Source: Atkinsonella hypoxylon (Eukaryota > Ascomycota > Sordariomycetes > Hypocreales > Clavicipitaceae). From it: a DNA stretch of 64,000 nt. Shown one piece after another: positions 39,260-48,780 of this stretch; position 1 is the stretch's first letter; every line of letters starts with the position of its first letter. Where the stretch lies: positions 1-64,000 of the forward strand of contig JFHB01000007.1 in assembly GCA_000729835.1 (NCBI GenBank). Direction: 5' to 3'. The notes under the pieces were generated by a model. That model searched no databases and was not told the DNA's origin. It saw only the letters and a list, made by a program, of their open reading frames with translations. A program made the translations under genes and the position numbers.

Positions 39260-40815
39260 TCAGTCGTGTGTCACCAAGGCTGGAAGCTCCGCGGCGGAAA
39301 GCGTCGGCTGTGTCCATTCCGGCTGCACCAGGACTTCGGCATAGATGACTGATGTGCAACGGACGTCGAGCAGGCCTAGCACATACTGGTTGCGCGATTC
39401 GGACAGCGAAGGGCGCTTGAGCAGATACTCGGGCGACGGCTCGCGGGGATGTGTGAAGCGGGTGCTCGCCCCCCTGTCCCCATTTTCAAGGTGCACAGGC
39501 TGGCGTCATACCGATAGAATTCAGCCTTGGGGACGGTTCACGATGTACTATGAGACAGCTGTATTTTCCGGCTTTTGAAGGCATCATTTTCTTGGTGGTT
39601 CTTTTTGGAGATTTGGATTTCCTTTTGTGAAAGACGGCGAAAAAGAGTGGCTCATGATTGAAACACGGCCATGGTCATGTCTTACATGAAACGCAGACGG
39701 TTGTCTTTAAGAAGAGGATATTTGGGTTCGGCACGGCGTTTTCTCAAAAGTAATGATACCAATGTTTATGGAAGCGGAAACGACACGTCTTTTTTTGTTC
39801 TTATGGGTGAGGCTATGGCGAATACTACACGGATTACATGCTTATTTCGATGAATTACGTATGCCATTTGCTTGCACTAACTGCTACATCAGTGACCAGT
39901 ACACTTTTAATGCGGCCGTATGCTACCAGGCCTCTCTTGGGAAGCCCATACGATAAGGATGGCACGATGATGTTCAGCATTCTGTCCCGGAGGTACAATC
40001 AACCCCATCAAGAACAATGACGCCGTCAGGCACAAGTACCTAGGAACATCGTTCGCTCCACGTTTCTGTTGAAACTCCCCGTAATTGCTAATAGATGCTC
40101 ATCTGGACGGAGATTGCCCCTGGCCAACGCTGCTTCGACGCAAGCCTGCTGCCTCCCACCGATGCCATGCCCTGTGCCAGAGATGCACCCCCGTCGATAC
40201 TGCCTCGCCCATCATGCGAGGTGAACTGGCGCAATCACGCCTGATTGATGTCGACCAGCAGCTGCAGAGGACCACTGCCAGCCAGTCCAGATGCAGGCCC
40301 CTCCAGATGCCAATCCCCCGACTGCAGATGAAAGCTCCTTTAGGCACGTTCTGCAGGATCCATACTGGAGAGTCAGGCGCACAATGGGAAGAGGTACTGC
40401 GGGCCATTCGGTGCGTCTACGCGGGAACCCATTCCAGTAACTCCGTCGAGCACTCTACGTGTGTGGACGGGTGTCAATAATGGCCGAGGGTGGACGGCAC
40501 AGCCTGCTGCGAGGCCCATCTCGAGATTTGTTCCTGCGGCGAGCACTCGGACTCGTTGTTGTGTGGCACGTGAGTGTATAAGTGTTTTCGAAGCGCGCAA
40601 TAAAGAGGGGAAATAAGGGAAAAGGAAAAGAAAAAGGAAACTGATGTGAATGAATGGTAGACAATGAGGACTTGCTGCCATTGGAGGAATCATCTTGTGT
40701 GCTTCATGTGAGTTTAAATACCCAGGAACCTTGACATAAACTATACACATTATATTATGCCGTGTCCATGCGTATAACGACCATCAATCCTGTCAGAGTA
40801 ATACGCAGCCCCGTG
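39260..40815. other. Intergenic region between convergent genes
   Basis: This 1.55-kb stretch lies between the 3' ends of the telomere-protein gene and the MFS gene. Open frames up to about 130 codons (for example 40085-40480) show no known motif, signal peptide or splice pattern. I see no supported gene. Confidence 0.5.
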
Positions 40816-42712
40816 CTAAACCTCCTCTTCAGCCTTGTCCCTCCGCCTCCTCTGCTGCGTCCTCTCCATCTTCGCTCGCTGGGCATCAGCCCTCCTCTGC
40901 ATAGCCTCCTTCTGCTCCCTCAGCGCGATGCAAAACTTGGAGCGCGCCCGGATGGCCGGGCCCTTCCAGATGAATACCAATGGAATCACGCACATGACAG
41001 TGCTCAGTCCGCCAATCAGCGCGCATGCCCCTGGTATCCCAAGCTGGTGGAACATGCGTGTCGTCGCTAACGGCAGCACAACCGCCAGGATAGACCGACA
41101 ACACGACGCAGCCGCATTGGCGGAGGCCGCGAAGATCTCATATGAATCCGTTAGATAGTTCAAGAGCGCCATAAAGATCAGGACGTAGCCCATGCCAAAG
41201 GGGATTCCTGCCAGCATGGGCACCGCGAATGGAACCGATGTCTTGGCGCTAAAGCCCAGCCAGAAGAGGGACACGACGAAGAGCGGCCCCCCGATAACGG
41301 CAAGGGGTAGGCGGCGGAACTCTTCGCGTTTGGCCCATGGTGTGCCGCGATGCTGGGCTTTGGCAAGCACGTGGTCCCAGTACCAGAATACGCACAGGCT
41401 AAGGCCACTTCCTACCCCAACTGGGAGGTAAGCCAGACCTGTATTTCCGAGACTTAGACCGTAGAGGTCGCGGAATATAATCGGGTATGTCTGGAAGAAC
41501 ATGTAGAAGATGGCGTATATCAGGGCTAGGTAGGCGCATGATGCGGTGACAATGAGCTCAGAGGCAAGCATGCGAATGGGCCTGGTGATAACGACCGTAA
41601 GCAGCTGGCTCATGCTGGTCTCTTCTAGCTCATGCGGCGCGATAACTCGCTGATTAGGATTCTCTTCCCGCATCTTCTGAGCTCGGCGGGCGAGCAGAAC
41701 CGGTCCAAATGTCTCTGGAAGCCAAGCGACGATACAGAAAGTAACTCCAGCATAGATAAGCCCGACCCAGAATGTCCAACGCCAGCCGATCGTTGTAGAT
41801 GTGTATCCTGACACGATGGGGGCCAATAACGGTCCCCAAGTAGTCGCCTACAAAGAGCATTGGTTCAGCACCTGCCTCCATCGCCAAAAAGCTGTTGCCA
41901 GGAACAAAAGAAGACACCATGGGGGGGGGGGGGGGAATCACAGTTTCAGACTTACACACATAAAGATGGCATATGCCCTTCCTCTCGTTCTGTGCTCGCC
42001 AAAGACATCTGCCAGAATTCCCGCCACAATCGCGATTGGCGCTCCCGCACAAGCACCGCAGAACATTCGGAATATCAGAAACGACCCCCAGCTGGGTGCG
42101 AGCGCACATGCCAGCGTAAACAAGGAAAAGAAAGCAAATGTGATGATCGATAACATCCGTCGACCAAAGTGTTCGGTAAGGGGGCCCCAAATGAGCGGGC
42201 CGAATATGTATCCTATAAGGAAGACACTTATGGGAAGTACGTTTTCTGTAGATGACGATATTCCCAACTCGGCAGTAATGCTTCGAATCGCCATGCTAGG
42301 AAGGGAGGACGACATGGTTGAGTTGAGAACCAGCATGGCTGTGGCCAAGACTACGTACGATTTCTTAAGCTAAACGGGAGGGGGGAAACTTAGCAAAGCG
42401 TTAAAGGGATCAAATTAAGGTATGAGGAACTCTTACCGTGGACCAGTTGTGCGGGTTTTCAGGATCATCAACTTCCCAGCCAATCACTGTGTGGTTGGCA
42501 TGGCTGCGTGTTCTAGATCGAATCTCAGAGAGAATTCCATCGCCGTAATCGATGGCTTGCGGCGTGTATTCAGCAGCTGCATCTCTGGAATTGAGAGTTT
42601 GGATTGTATCCAAGGCATGACTTTCGCCTTGTCCTTCGTCCATATTCGTGTTAGCAAGCACAACGGGCCAACGTCCAATGCAGCCTTCAACGTGCATCCG
42701 ACTGACCTTCAT
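40816..42712 (-). CDS. MFS transporter, DHA1-type drug/polyamine:H+ antiporter family
   Basis: On the minus strand, exons 42712-42437, 42369-41956 and 41847-40816 give 573 residues. A hydrophilic N-terminus ends in the D-P-E-N-P-H-N-W-S motif seen just before the first membrane helix of many fungal DHA1 transporters. Twelve hydrophobic segments follow. Motif A is in the loop after helix 2 (G-P-L-T-E-H-F-G-R-R), and A-P-I-V-S-G-Y with W-R-W-T-F-W matches the region after helix 5. The C-terminus is charged and basic. The first ATG of the frame is used; an ATG 23 codons downstream (M-D-E-G-Q) is an equally possible start. The family exports drugs, polyamines or metabolites across the plasma membrane; the substrate is unknown. 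No biosynthetic cluster surrounds it. Confidence 0.88.
41848..41955 (-). other. MFS intron 2 with a 15-base homopolymer
   Basis: This 108-bp GT-AG intron contains 15 consecutive G residues on the plus strand (41921-41935), read as C in the transcript. Both neighbouring exons are in phase 0 and rejoin as M-C-A-T-T-W-G-P. Confidence 0.8.
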
Positions 42713-44062
42713 ATTCCCCTGCGGCGGTCGTTCCACGACTAGGGCTTGAAGGGGATTCAGACCTGGGAGGGTTCATGACAAGTCCGGGAATGACTGGTCA
42801 AGTGGGCTAGCAAACATGTGGATTGGGAATCGCAGTCAACCAGAAGAGCCACAACAATAGCAAAGTGATAGGAGAATGAAGGATGGGTAGCGTCACTACT
42901 GCAACAACAACAAGTGGAGGGTTATCGGAGGGGGAAAGGAGGGATAAGTAGAACGAGCTTGATGGCGTGCCGTTCGGCAAATGTGCCAGCACTGGAAATC
43001 GTCTCCACTCCAAACATCGTTGGGCCGCTAGACACTTCGACTGAAATACTTTCTAATGGGCATCATGAGGCTCAAGTTGAGGGTGTGCTTGCCGGAGTTG
43101 GGATCCCGAAGCCGGAGAATTCGACCGGGAATAGTGGGGATAAGACCAGCGGCAGTGCAACCTACCCCGCCGCCACTCGCGCAATTCATGCCGCTTGGTG
43201 CCCGATAAAATTTGATTTGAGCTTTTTTTTTTTTCTTCATATCCAGGTTCCCATGCAAGACTTTTCGTCGCTTAGTCGCGGCATCGTGGCAACTCCATTG
43301 CAAACCTAAAAAGGGATGAGCGCGGGCTGGTGGCCGAGGGTACCCTTCACCCATTTCGCATGATGGCATGAATTGACTCGGTCGCATATCATTCGTGAGT
43401 CGTCCTATCGGCTCTCGACTTATGGAAATGATGACCAGCCATGGCAACCTCTCGGTATCTTTGCAACTTGTCAGCTCTGGAGGGACAATGTACCAGATCG
43501 CTAGGCAACGGGTGCGAGCAGAATTCATAATACCGAGCGTCGAACCTCCTCCCCACATTGTGTTGTGAAGCCGACTTGGTAGATAACGCCTATCATTTCC
43601 CCCCCTAGGATTGGACTCAAACACTATGCCATCCACTCGTAGTTGCTGATTTGGGTCTGGCACGGCCCATGTGACGCTCGACATACTGATGCCCCATTTC
43701 CCACTATAACCTGCTCGACATCGTCGCACATACTCAAAGATCTCGTCACCATTTCGGAATCCCGGCTACGGCAACCCGGAGACGTCGTCAGTTTGTTTTC
43801 TTTGTAATCCATGGTTCTCGTCATGGAATAAATTGCTCTCGCCATTTTAGTTATCGGGCTCCTTAAGAGATGCTGAAAACGCTGGGAAGTTGTAAGTAGG
43901 TGCAGAAATTTCGTGCTTGTACTGATAAAGTAAACTCATTAGGCGGAGTATATGTACCTTTTGGTTGAACAGAATGATTCGATAAGTATGTAGAATTGGC
44001 ATAGAATTATCCATCCATTTGAGACAAGTTCTTCCCGAATTTGACGTGGAAATCCAACGTTG
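42713..44062. other. Intergenic region upstream of the MFS gene
   Basis: I see no supported gene. A minus-strand open frame at 43028-43729 is long but crosses a T-tract (giving poly-Lys) and shows no domain. The part next to 42712 should hold the MFS promoter. Confidence 0.5.
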
Positions 44063-44405
44063 CTATGTCCTGAAGAGCACTATCTCGTATATACGCGTTG
44101 TTGCCGATGCCGTGGCAGCAGGTTGTTTCATACCCTTGGGTTTGACGAAGGAAAGCGAGTACGTCGCTGTCCCTTCATATAGCGAGCATCCAAGCACAGT
44201 CAACTTGGGAGGAGCTCTCCCACCGCCGCTGTCAAGAAAGTCGTAGACCTTTCCTGTCCCAGTCCCAGGTGCATACCATAGGCGCATGGCATAGGCAGCC
44301 TGGTGGCCGGGCTTGGCCACGGAGTCGTAGTACGTGCAGCCCTTCAGTGCGAGCGAGCACAGACGAGGTGAGGCAGAGGGCGATGGTGAGAACGCGGATA
44401 GACAT
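44063..44405 (-). pseudogene. Small secreted protein gene with a one-base frameshift
   Basis: From ATG at 44405 the minus strand encodes a good signal peptide (M-S-I-R-V-L-T-I-A-L-C-L-T-S-S-V-L-A). After R-T-E-G its frame turns into an Arg-rich sequence that stops at 44232. In the next frame, starting at the same point, a protein-like body follows: G-C-T-Y-Y-D-S-V-A-K-P, later R-L-W-Y-A-P-G-T-G, then G-C-S-L-Y-E-G-T-A-T-Y, ending at 44063. The break falls in a GGG run (about 44338-44341), and no intron can bridge it. This looks like a small two-Cys secreted protein disrupted by one extra base, either a real mutation or a sequence error. I do not recognise the family; the role is unknown. Confidence 0.5.
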
Positions 44406-45161
44406 GGTTCGGAGCAAGGGGATGAATCAGAAGACGTGTTGAGCGTGTAAGAAAAAAGGATAGTCGGGGCTTTCGACTCTCGAGTGGGCAAAATCGTTAC
44501 GAATCGAGGGTGATGCGTCAAGCGGCTGCTGAACTGAGCGATGGAGATCTTCCCAAGGGGCGGGCTTATTGGTCGACCATGGTTTGCAGCCCTTGTTGCC
44601 ACCACTTTCACGCATCACCGCCCATCAAGGCTAAACATCTTTGGTCTACAATGCAAGGCCGCAAAGTCGTTACTTTCTACGCGGACATGTTGAACTTTTA
44701 CGTAGAGGTCCATTCTCGCCTGGCGGGCAGCTTTATACTTTCATGTCAACAGACTTGACAATGACATGCCATGCCATGCCATGCCATGCAAATTGATCAT
44801 CATCATTTTCCCCTGCTAGTTCAAATTCCCGGGCTGTCTCACGTTCAACAGTCAGCTGTAAAATATGGATTGAGTTCTGACACAGTTGAGATCAGCCATG
44901 ATGCACAGATCCTGTTGGACAACCATCTACAGCAACGTCTCTACACAGAATTTTCATGCAGCAACTAAACGACGTCACAAGGCGTACAGGCACGAAAGCG
45001 AGGGCGCAGTGTACAAAGTATAAAATTGAGAGATTATGAAATAGCAATAAACAAAATCGTTGAATGAGAGCTCTCTCCCACGAATACCCGAGATCAGCTG
45101 GCAATTAAGAGGGAAAACTAGGAAATGCGAACAGTCGACAATTGAACAACTTTTAATTTAA
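44406..45161. other. Intergenic region
   Basis: No gene is supported. It holds the presumed promoter of the small secreted-protein gene and an ATGCC repeat at 44766-44785. Confidence 0.5.
44766..44785. repeat. ATGCC tandem repeat, four units
   Basis: Four exact ATGCC units are followed by ATGCA. Confidence 0.85.
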
Positions 45162-45926
45162 TCATTGATGGTCAGATTGTAGGAGAGCAATCTTCTTCCA
45201 ATGATCTCGCTCAGCCTCAAGTTGAGTAATACGATCTTCCAGCTCCCCCAAGCGTTGTGCCTTTCTCTCACGCGATTTCCGAGCAGCGAGGGTGTTGCGA
45301 GCTCGCTTCATAGCAGTGGTGTCGTTGGGGTCCTCGACAACAATGGGTGGCAAGGGCTTGTCACGCTTGCGCGAGCCAACGCCGGCTACCGAAGAATGGC
45401 GACCGCTGCTGGGGGGTGAGTTGATTGCCTTCTTGCGAATACCGGCGCCAGAAGCCCGGTCAACAGAATCAACCTCATTCAATTTCTCGGCAGAAGATCC
45501 CTCAGAGTTCGGAACCTCAGTACCACTGGTAGAGTCTTGGGGAAATAGCGGGTACCAAGGGTCACCTGAACTATCAAAATCGGCATCTCCAAAGTTGGGA
45601 GAAACGTCGAATCCATCAAAGTCGGGTGACTCGTTGTAGATAGATGGCGACGTCATCGTCGTGAGAGCAGCAGAATTTGGCGCCGACATGAAGGGCTCCT
45701 GTACGAGCAAATCATGGGGCGAGACGGTGTCCAAGGTGGAAACAGAGCTTGACATGCCACCATTGAAATCCATAACTGACGGAACCGCTGGAGATGAGAA
45801 GGCCGTGGAGGCACCACCTTCGAAGGCCGTAAACTCATCCAGGTCGACGTCTGACTCTGATTGTAAGCAACTAGACTTTGATGATTGATCACGATGTAGC
45901 GAAGGCATACCTGCTGCGTTCATCAT
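45162..45926 (-). CDS. cpc1: Cross-pathway control bZIP activator CPC1 (Gcn4 orthologue)
   Basis: CPC1 switches on amino-acid biosynthesis genes during starvation, binding TGACTCA as a dimer in the nucleus. From the first in-frame AUG the product has 254 residues, close to Neurospora CPC1 and Aspergillus CpcA. An acidic activation region holds S-P-D-F-D-G-F-D-V-S-P and W-Y-P-L-F-P. At the C-terminus is the bZIP: basic region K-R-A-R-N-T-L-A-A-R-K-S-R-E-R-K-A-Q-R followed by a leucine zipper (L-G-E-L-E, I-T-Q-L-E, W-K-K-I-A-L-L). The coding part after the AUG has no intron. The same frame stays open far upstream, so longer forms are likely (see 45927-46670). Regulation is probably translational through uORFs and transcriptional through a TGACTCA site at 46881. 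Confidence 0.93.
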   Translation of the reverse strand: MMNAAGMPSLHRDQSSKSSCLQSESDVDLDEFTAFEGGASTAFSSPAVPSVMDFNGGMSSSVSTLDTVSPHDLLVQEPFMSAPNSAALTTMTSPSIYNESPDFDGFDVSPNFGDADFDSSGDPWYPLFPQDSTSGTEVPNSEGSSAEKLNEVDSVDRASGAGIRKKAINSPPSSGRHSSVAGVGSRKRDKPLPPIVVEDPNDTTAMKRARNTLAARKSRERKAQRLGELEDRITQLEAERDHWKKIALLQSDHQ

Positions 45927-46018
45927 CTTAGCGGATGACGGAGGGACGCTACCAGTGATCTGGTTGAATAGCGGTACTGGTGGTGGAGCAGAACGGACTG
46001 ACTGCTGTTGGCTTAAAG

Positions 46019-46114
46019 TTACAGAAGACGATGGAGCCGATGATGCGCGAAACTGATTGGCAAACTGGTTGGCGTTAACCGAAGACGATTGTTGTCGTTG
46101 TTGTCCGATGGCAT
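46019..46114 (-). promoter_or_regulatory. AUG uORF inside the cpc1 leader, 31 codons
   Basis: ATG at 46114 opens a different frame from cpc1 and stops at TAA (46019-46021), 92 bases before the main AUG. It is the last AUG a scanning ribosome meets before the cpc1 start. Its role is inferred from position only. Confidence 0.4.
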
Positions 46115-46224
46115 GTAATAACTGTGCCAGTCGCTGGTTATGGGCAGCTACGGTAACTAGCTTGTTTTCCCTGCGATTCTGGTATGAATGACGACGTCGA
46201 CTGGACAGCGAAACTGGAGACCGA

Positions 46225-46344
46225 TTAGGGACTTGATGGGGCTGAGGGCTGTCGAACAGAACGAAATCCTGCTGATTCTCGACAGGACTCTGGAGTTGGG
46301 GCGCGGATGGTGCCGGCAGGCTTGAGGGGAAGTTGGGAGGCCAT
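46225..46344 (-). promoter_or_regulatory. AUG uORF in the cpc1 leader, 39 codons (candidate inhibitory uORF)
   Basis: ATG at 46344 (context AACATGG) opens a 39-codon frame ending with TAA at 46225, overlapping the stop-free cpc1 extension in another frame. Its length resembles the inhibitory second uORF of Neurospora cpc-1. Such a uORF blocks reinitiation at the main AUG when amino acids are plentiful. Confidence 0.5.
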
Positions 46345-46558
46345 GTTGATGGGGAATCCGTGGTGAAGACTGGAAAGCCTTGAGCCGAAATGTTGGCGGT
46401 GGTAAGAGAACTCGAGCGGATGCTGTCTATAGCAGTGCTGAAGTCCAGATCAACCGAAGGGTGAGCTGGAGTGGGTGAAGATGGAGTGGAGAAAATGTTG
46501 TTTATGTTTTGAGAAGTAATTTTGACGGATTGTGGGTGATAACTCTGGAAGAGATAGT

Positions 46559-46756
46559 TTACAGCATCTTGACGGTCGCCTGAGGCGATGTCCTGACTGA
46601 TCGCTTGTATGTTGATGGTTTTTGGGGTGCAGGAGAAAGAAGAGAAAGGCAGCTGTGGGATGTCGGAGGCCTAGGATTTTGTATTTCCCAGGCAGCAAGC
46701 AGCGGAATGCGAGCGTCAAAAGGTATGGTACCAGACTCGCTAGGGTCATGACCCAT
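46559..46756 (-). promoter_or_regulatory. AUG uORF upstream of cpc1, 65 codons
   Basis: ATG at 46756 begins a 65-codon frame (M-G-H-D-P-S-E) that ends at TAA 46559-46561. A second ATG at 46749 opens an overlapping 99-codon frame ending at 46450. Whether these are in the mRNA depends on the transcription start, which I cannot place. Confidence 0.35.
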
Positions 46757-46758
46757 GT

Positions 46759-46788
46759 TCAGCTAACACATCCTCTATGGTCCGCCAT
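46759..46788 (-). promoter_or_regulatory. Short AUG uORF upstream of cpc1, 9 codons
   Basis: ATG at 46788 encodes M-A-D-H-R-G-C-V-S and stops at TGA (46759-46761), two bases before the next upstream ATG at 46756. A short, permissive first uORF is typical of GCN4/cpc-1/cpcA leaders. The assignment is positional. Confidence 0.4.
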
Positions 46789-47643
46789 AGACCACTGCTG
46801 TTAGGGCTTATACCGCCTGGTCAAGTACCATGCGTGCGTGCGAACGTGCGCCCTATCGCTAGCGGGTAGGGGCCCCGCTGTGACTCACACTTTTTCGCAT
46901 CTAACCGTCTTGGGACTGGCCGAAGCTCTTTAGCGCTGATTGAATGCGACTTGCCTCATCCCTGACTTGTGAGAGACGGAGAGAGAAGAGAAAACAGGCC
47001 TGAATAATCCTCTTCTTGGGTGATACATGTTTCCCTATTACTGTGATCAGGCCTACCTATGTTGTTAGCGTACGAACAAGTCAAGTTGAAATTGCAGTTT
47101 GCAAAGGCACAAAATAGGGCATGGATTTAACTATGGCGCCGCGTTCCGTTACAAGTCGCTTGCTTTGCTAGTAAAGTGAAGCCGAAATTTTCAAATCTTA
47201 CACCCAGAGGGCGCCGCGTCATTGAGCACCTGCCAGTCAATTGACCAGTATTAATGTAGCTAATCAAACACACACACCGCTCGCTCATGTGCTCATGCCT
47301 GTTGGTAACACAAGATAAGCGGCGGACTGGGAAATTACTCGCGACACACACCAAAATGTCGTAGTGGAAGACACTGGAGATCTATTGGCCGACGACGGCC
47401 ACCACCTACTGGGAGCCCCGTTTCAGTTTGGTGAGCGCGAATTAATGTCCACATGTTACTCTAGAAGAGCCACCGGGCGAAAAAAAAAAAACTTAGATTG
47501 CAGGCATTGTGGCTTGGAGCTGCCTGGGACGCTGGACGATATAGGCCTTTCACTGCAGGCCAGTCCTTCGTGCCGAGAGTTGGATAAAATTGACCATCCC
47601 TTGCATGGCTGCATTACACGATTACAGAATTCAAGCACCAGGT
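46789..47643. other. cpc1 promoter region and intergenic
   Basis: I see no gene here. The region should contain the cpc1 transcription start and promoter, and the 3' flank of the CCDC174-like gene at its right end. Confidence 0.5.
46881..46887. promoter_or_regulatory. TGACTCA site (CPC1/Gcn4 response element) upstream of cpc1
   Basis: An exact TGACTCA lies 93 bases upstream of the first uORF AUG and about 955 bases upstream of the main cpc1 AUG. It is the consensus bound by CPC1 itself, so autoregulation is plausible; cpcA of Aspergillus is known to be autoregulated. Confidence 0.55.
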
Positions 47644-48630
47644 CTAAGCCTCTCGTTCTGCGAGGCCATCCAGAAAATTGTCAGCCTGGCGTTGAGCCCG
47701 TCGTGCGCCCATTTCTCGTCGACGCTGCTCGATCTCACGTCGCCGAGACGCCTTCTGATCTTCTCGTGACTTTCGTTCCTGTTCTGTCCGTCGGTGTTCT
47801 TCTGCCAGGTCTGCCATCTCTCTTGTCCGCGTCTCCTCGTCTTTGCTAAATTTGTAGAATCCCGTGCCCTTTGTCCGGATCTCACTGTCAGCGTCGTAGT
47901 GCTTCTCTTCCGGTGGTGTCGCGCTACGGTCCCGCTTCCTTGCGAGTTCTTCCATCTTCTCGGGATTGTCAGGGTTGAATGCCATGGCCTGTACCGCATC
48001 TCCAAAAATGAGATTCGCTGGAGCAGGAGGCCTGGCAGACATGCGCTCAAGTTCCTCTGCACCAAGCAAGCCTCGCCGTGCCCTTCTTTCCATGCGCACC
48101 TTGTCAGATTTGGTCCCGCGTCTCATACGTCCGAATTCATCCTCATATTCGATAACTTCGTTATCCTCGTCGCCGTCATCGTCCGAACTCGAAGTCGAGT
48201 AGTCGTCTTTCCCTTCAACATTTTCTGCCCATTTCCGGTCAAAGTCGATTAACGGAGCCGCTTCGTTTTCTTTTGGTATGTAATCCCCTCTCTTCATCGC
48301 TGCATACCGCCTTGCCTTATCTTCCAACTTCCTCCTCGCTAGGGTAAGTTGTTGCGACTCTTCTTCCGTGCCTCCCACATCTTTAAGTATCAATTTGCTA
48401 TCATCCTTGGCCGCTTTGGGCTCCTTTTCCTTCTTCTTCTTTCTCGGGTGAAATATGTCACCCTTCCTATCTTTGTGTAGTCTTGAGCGCTCCGAATTCG
48501 AGGTAGAAGGCGTAGTATTTGACAAGAGAGATGTCAACTGTGCTGTGAATTCAAGCGACGAGGAAAGCACCGTATCTTTCTTATGTTTCTTGACAGGCCT
48601 TTGGCCATATATATTCGGATCTTGAGGCAT
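47644..48630 (-). CDS. CCDC174-like nuclear coiled-coil protein (DUF4078)
   Basis: The protein has 328 residues without introns. I start at ATG 48630 (M-P-Q-D-P-N-I-Y-G); the frame is open for 38 further codons upstream, but these look unlike the family. Hallmarks in order are a Lys-rich N-terminus, L-E-D-K-A-R-R-Y-A-A-M-K-R-G-D near residue 125, L-I-D-F-D-R-K-W, an acidic stretch, Y-E-D-E-F-G-R-M-R-R-G near 180, G-T-G-F-Y-K-F-S near 265, and a C-terminal Arg/Glu-rich coiled coil. These fit CCDC174, a nuclear protein linked to splicing complexes in animals; its fungal function is unstudied as far as I know. It is transcribed divergently from homoserine dehydrogenase. Confidence 0.8.
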   Translation of the reverse strand: MPQDPNIYGQRPVKKHKKDTVLSSSLEFTAQLTSLLSNTTPSTSNSERSRLHKDRKGDIFHPRKKKKEKEPKAAKDDSKLILKDVGGTEEESQQLTLARRKLEDKARRYAAMKRGDYIPKENEAAPLIDFDRKWAENVEGKDDYSTSSSDDDGDEDNEVIEYEDEFGRMRRGTKSDKVRMERRARRGLLGAEELERMSARPPAPANLIFGDAVQAMAFNPDNPEKMEELARKRDRSATPPEEKHYDADSEIRTKGTGFYKFSKDEETRTREMADLAEEHRRTEQERKSREDQKASRRREIEQRRREMGARRAQRQADNFLDGLAEREA

Positions 48631-48780
48631 GGCTTTCGAATTATTGCTTCCTTGCAACGGACTGTGTAGAAGACTAGCCTTGTAATGTTGCAGAGGTCGA
48701 GCCGTTCGCGCAACTAGTTTGCAACTGTTACATCCAAGATGCAAGCAGAAAACAAACCGGCACGATCGTCATGCATGTCA

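Larger units (their letters stand above)
45927..46670 (-). other. cpc1: In-frame N-terminal extension of cpc1 without an AUG
   Basis: Directly upstream of the main AUG the cpc1 frame continues without a stop for 248 codons, back to a TAG at 46671-46673. It contains no ATG in frame. The translation is protein-like: S-V-D-L-D-F-S-T-A-I-D-S-I near 46420, Q-D-F-V-L-F-D-S-P-Q-P near 46260, R-L-A-Q-L-L-H-A-I-G near 46120 and P-P-P-V-P-L-F-N-Q near 45980. Near-cognate codons exist in frame, for example CTG at 46650-46652. Neurospora cpc-1 and its Pezizomycotina homologues are reported to have a comparable stop-free extension of more than 700 nucleotides translated from non-AUG codons. An upstream AUG exon joined by splicing was looked for and not found. 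Confidence 0.75.

Noticed and set aside
40085..40480. 131-codon plus-strand frame between the telomere-protein and MFS genes
   Set aside because: No motif, signal peptide or splice pattern; a similar-sized frame exists on the other strand of the same DNA.
43590..43640. Possible tRNA T-arm-like sequence (GTTTGAGTCC on the minus strand)
   Set aside because: The T-loop lacks the TTCRA consensus, and no acceptor stem or anticodon arm can be drawn around it.
43028..43729. 233-codon minus-strand frame
   Set aside because: Composition is not protein-like, it crosses a T-tract giving poly-Lys, and no homology is recognisable.
46450..46749. 99-codon frame as the N-terminal exon of CPC1, joined by a GTAAAC...CCAG intron
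   Set aside because: Phase would permit it, but the product would start with a hydrophobic signal-like sequence, unsuited to a nuclear activator, and would remove part of the protein-like extension.
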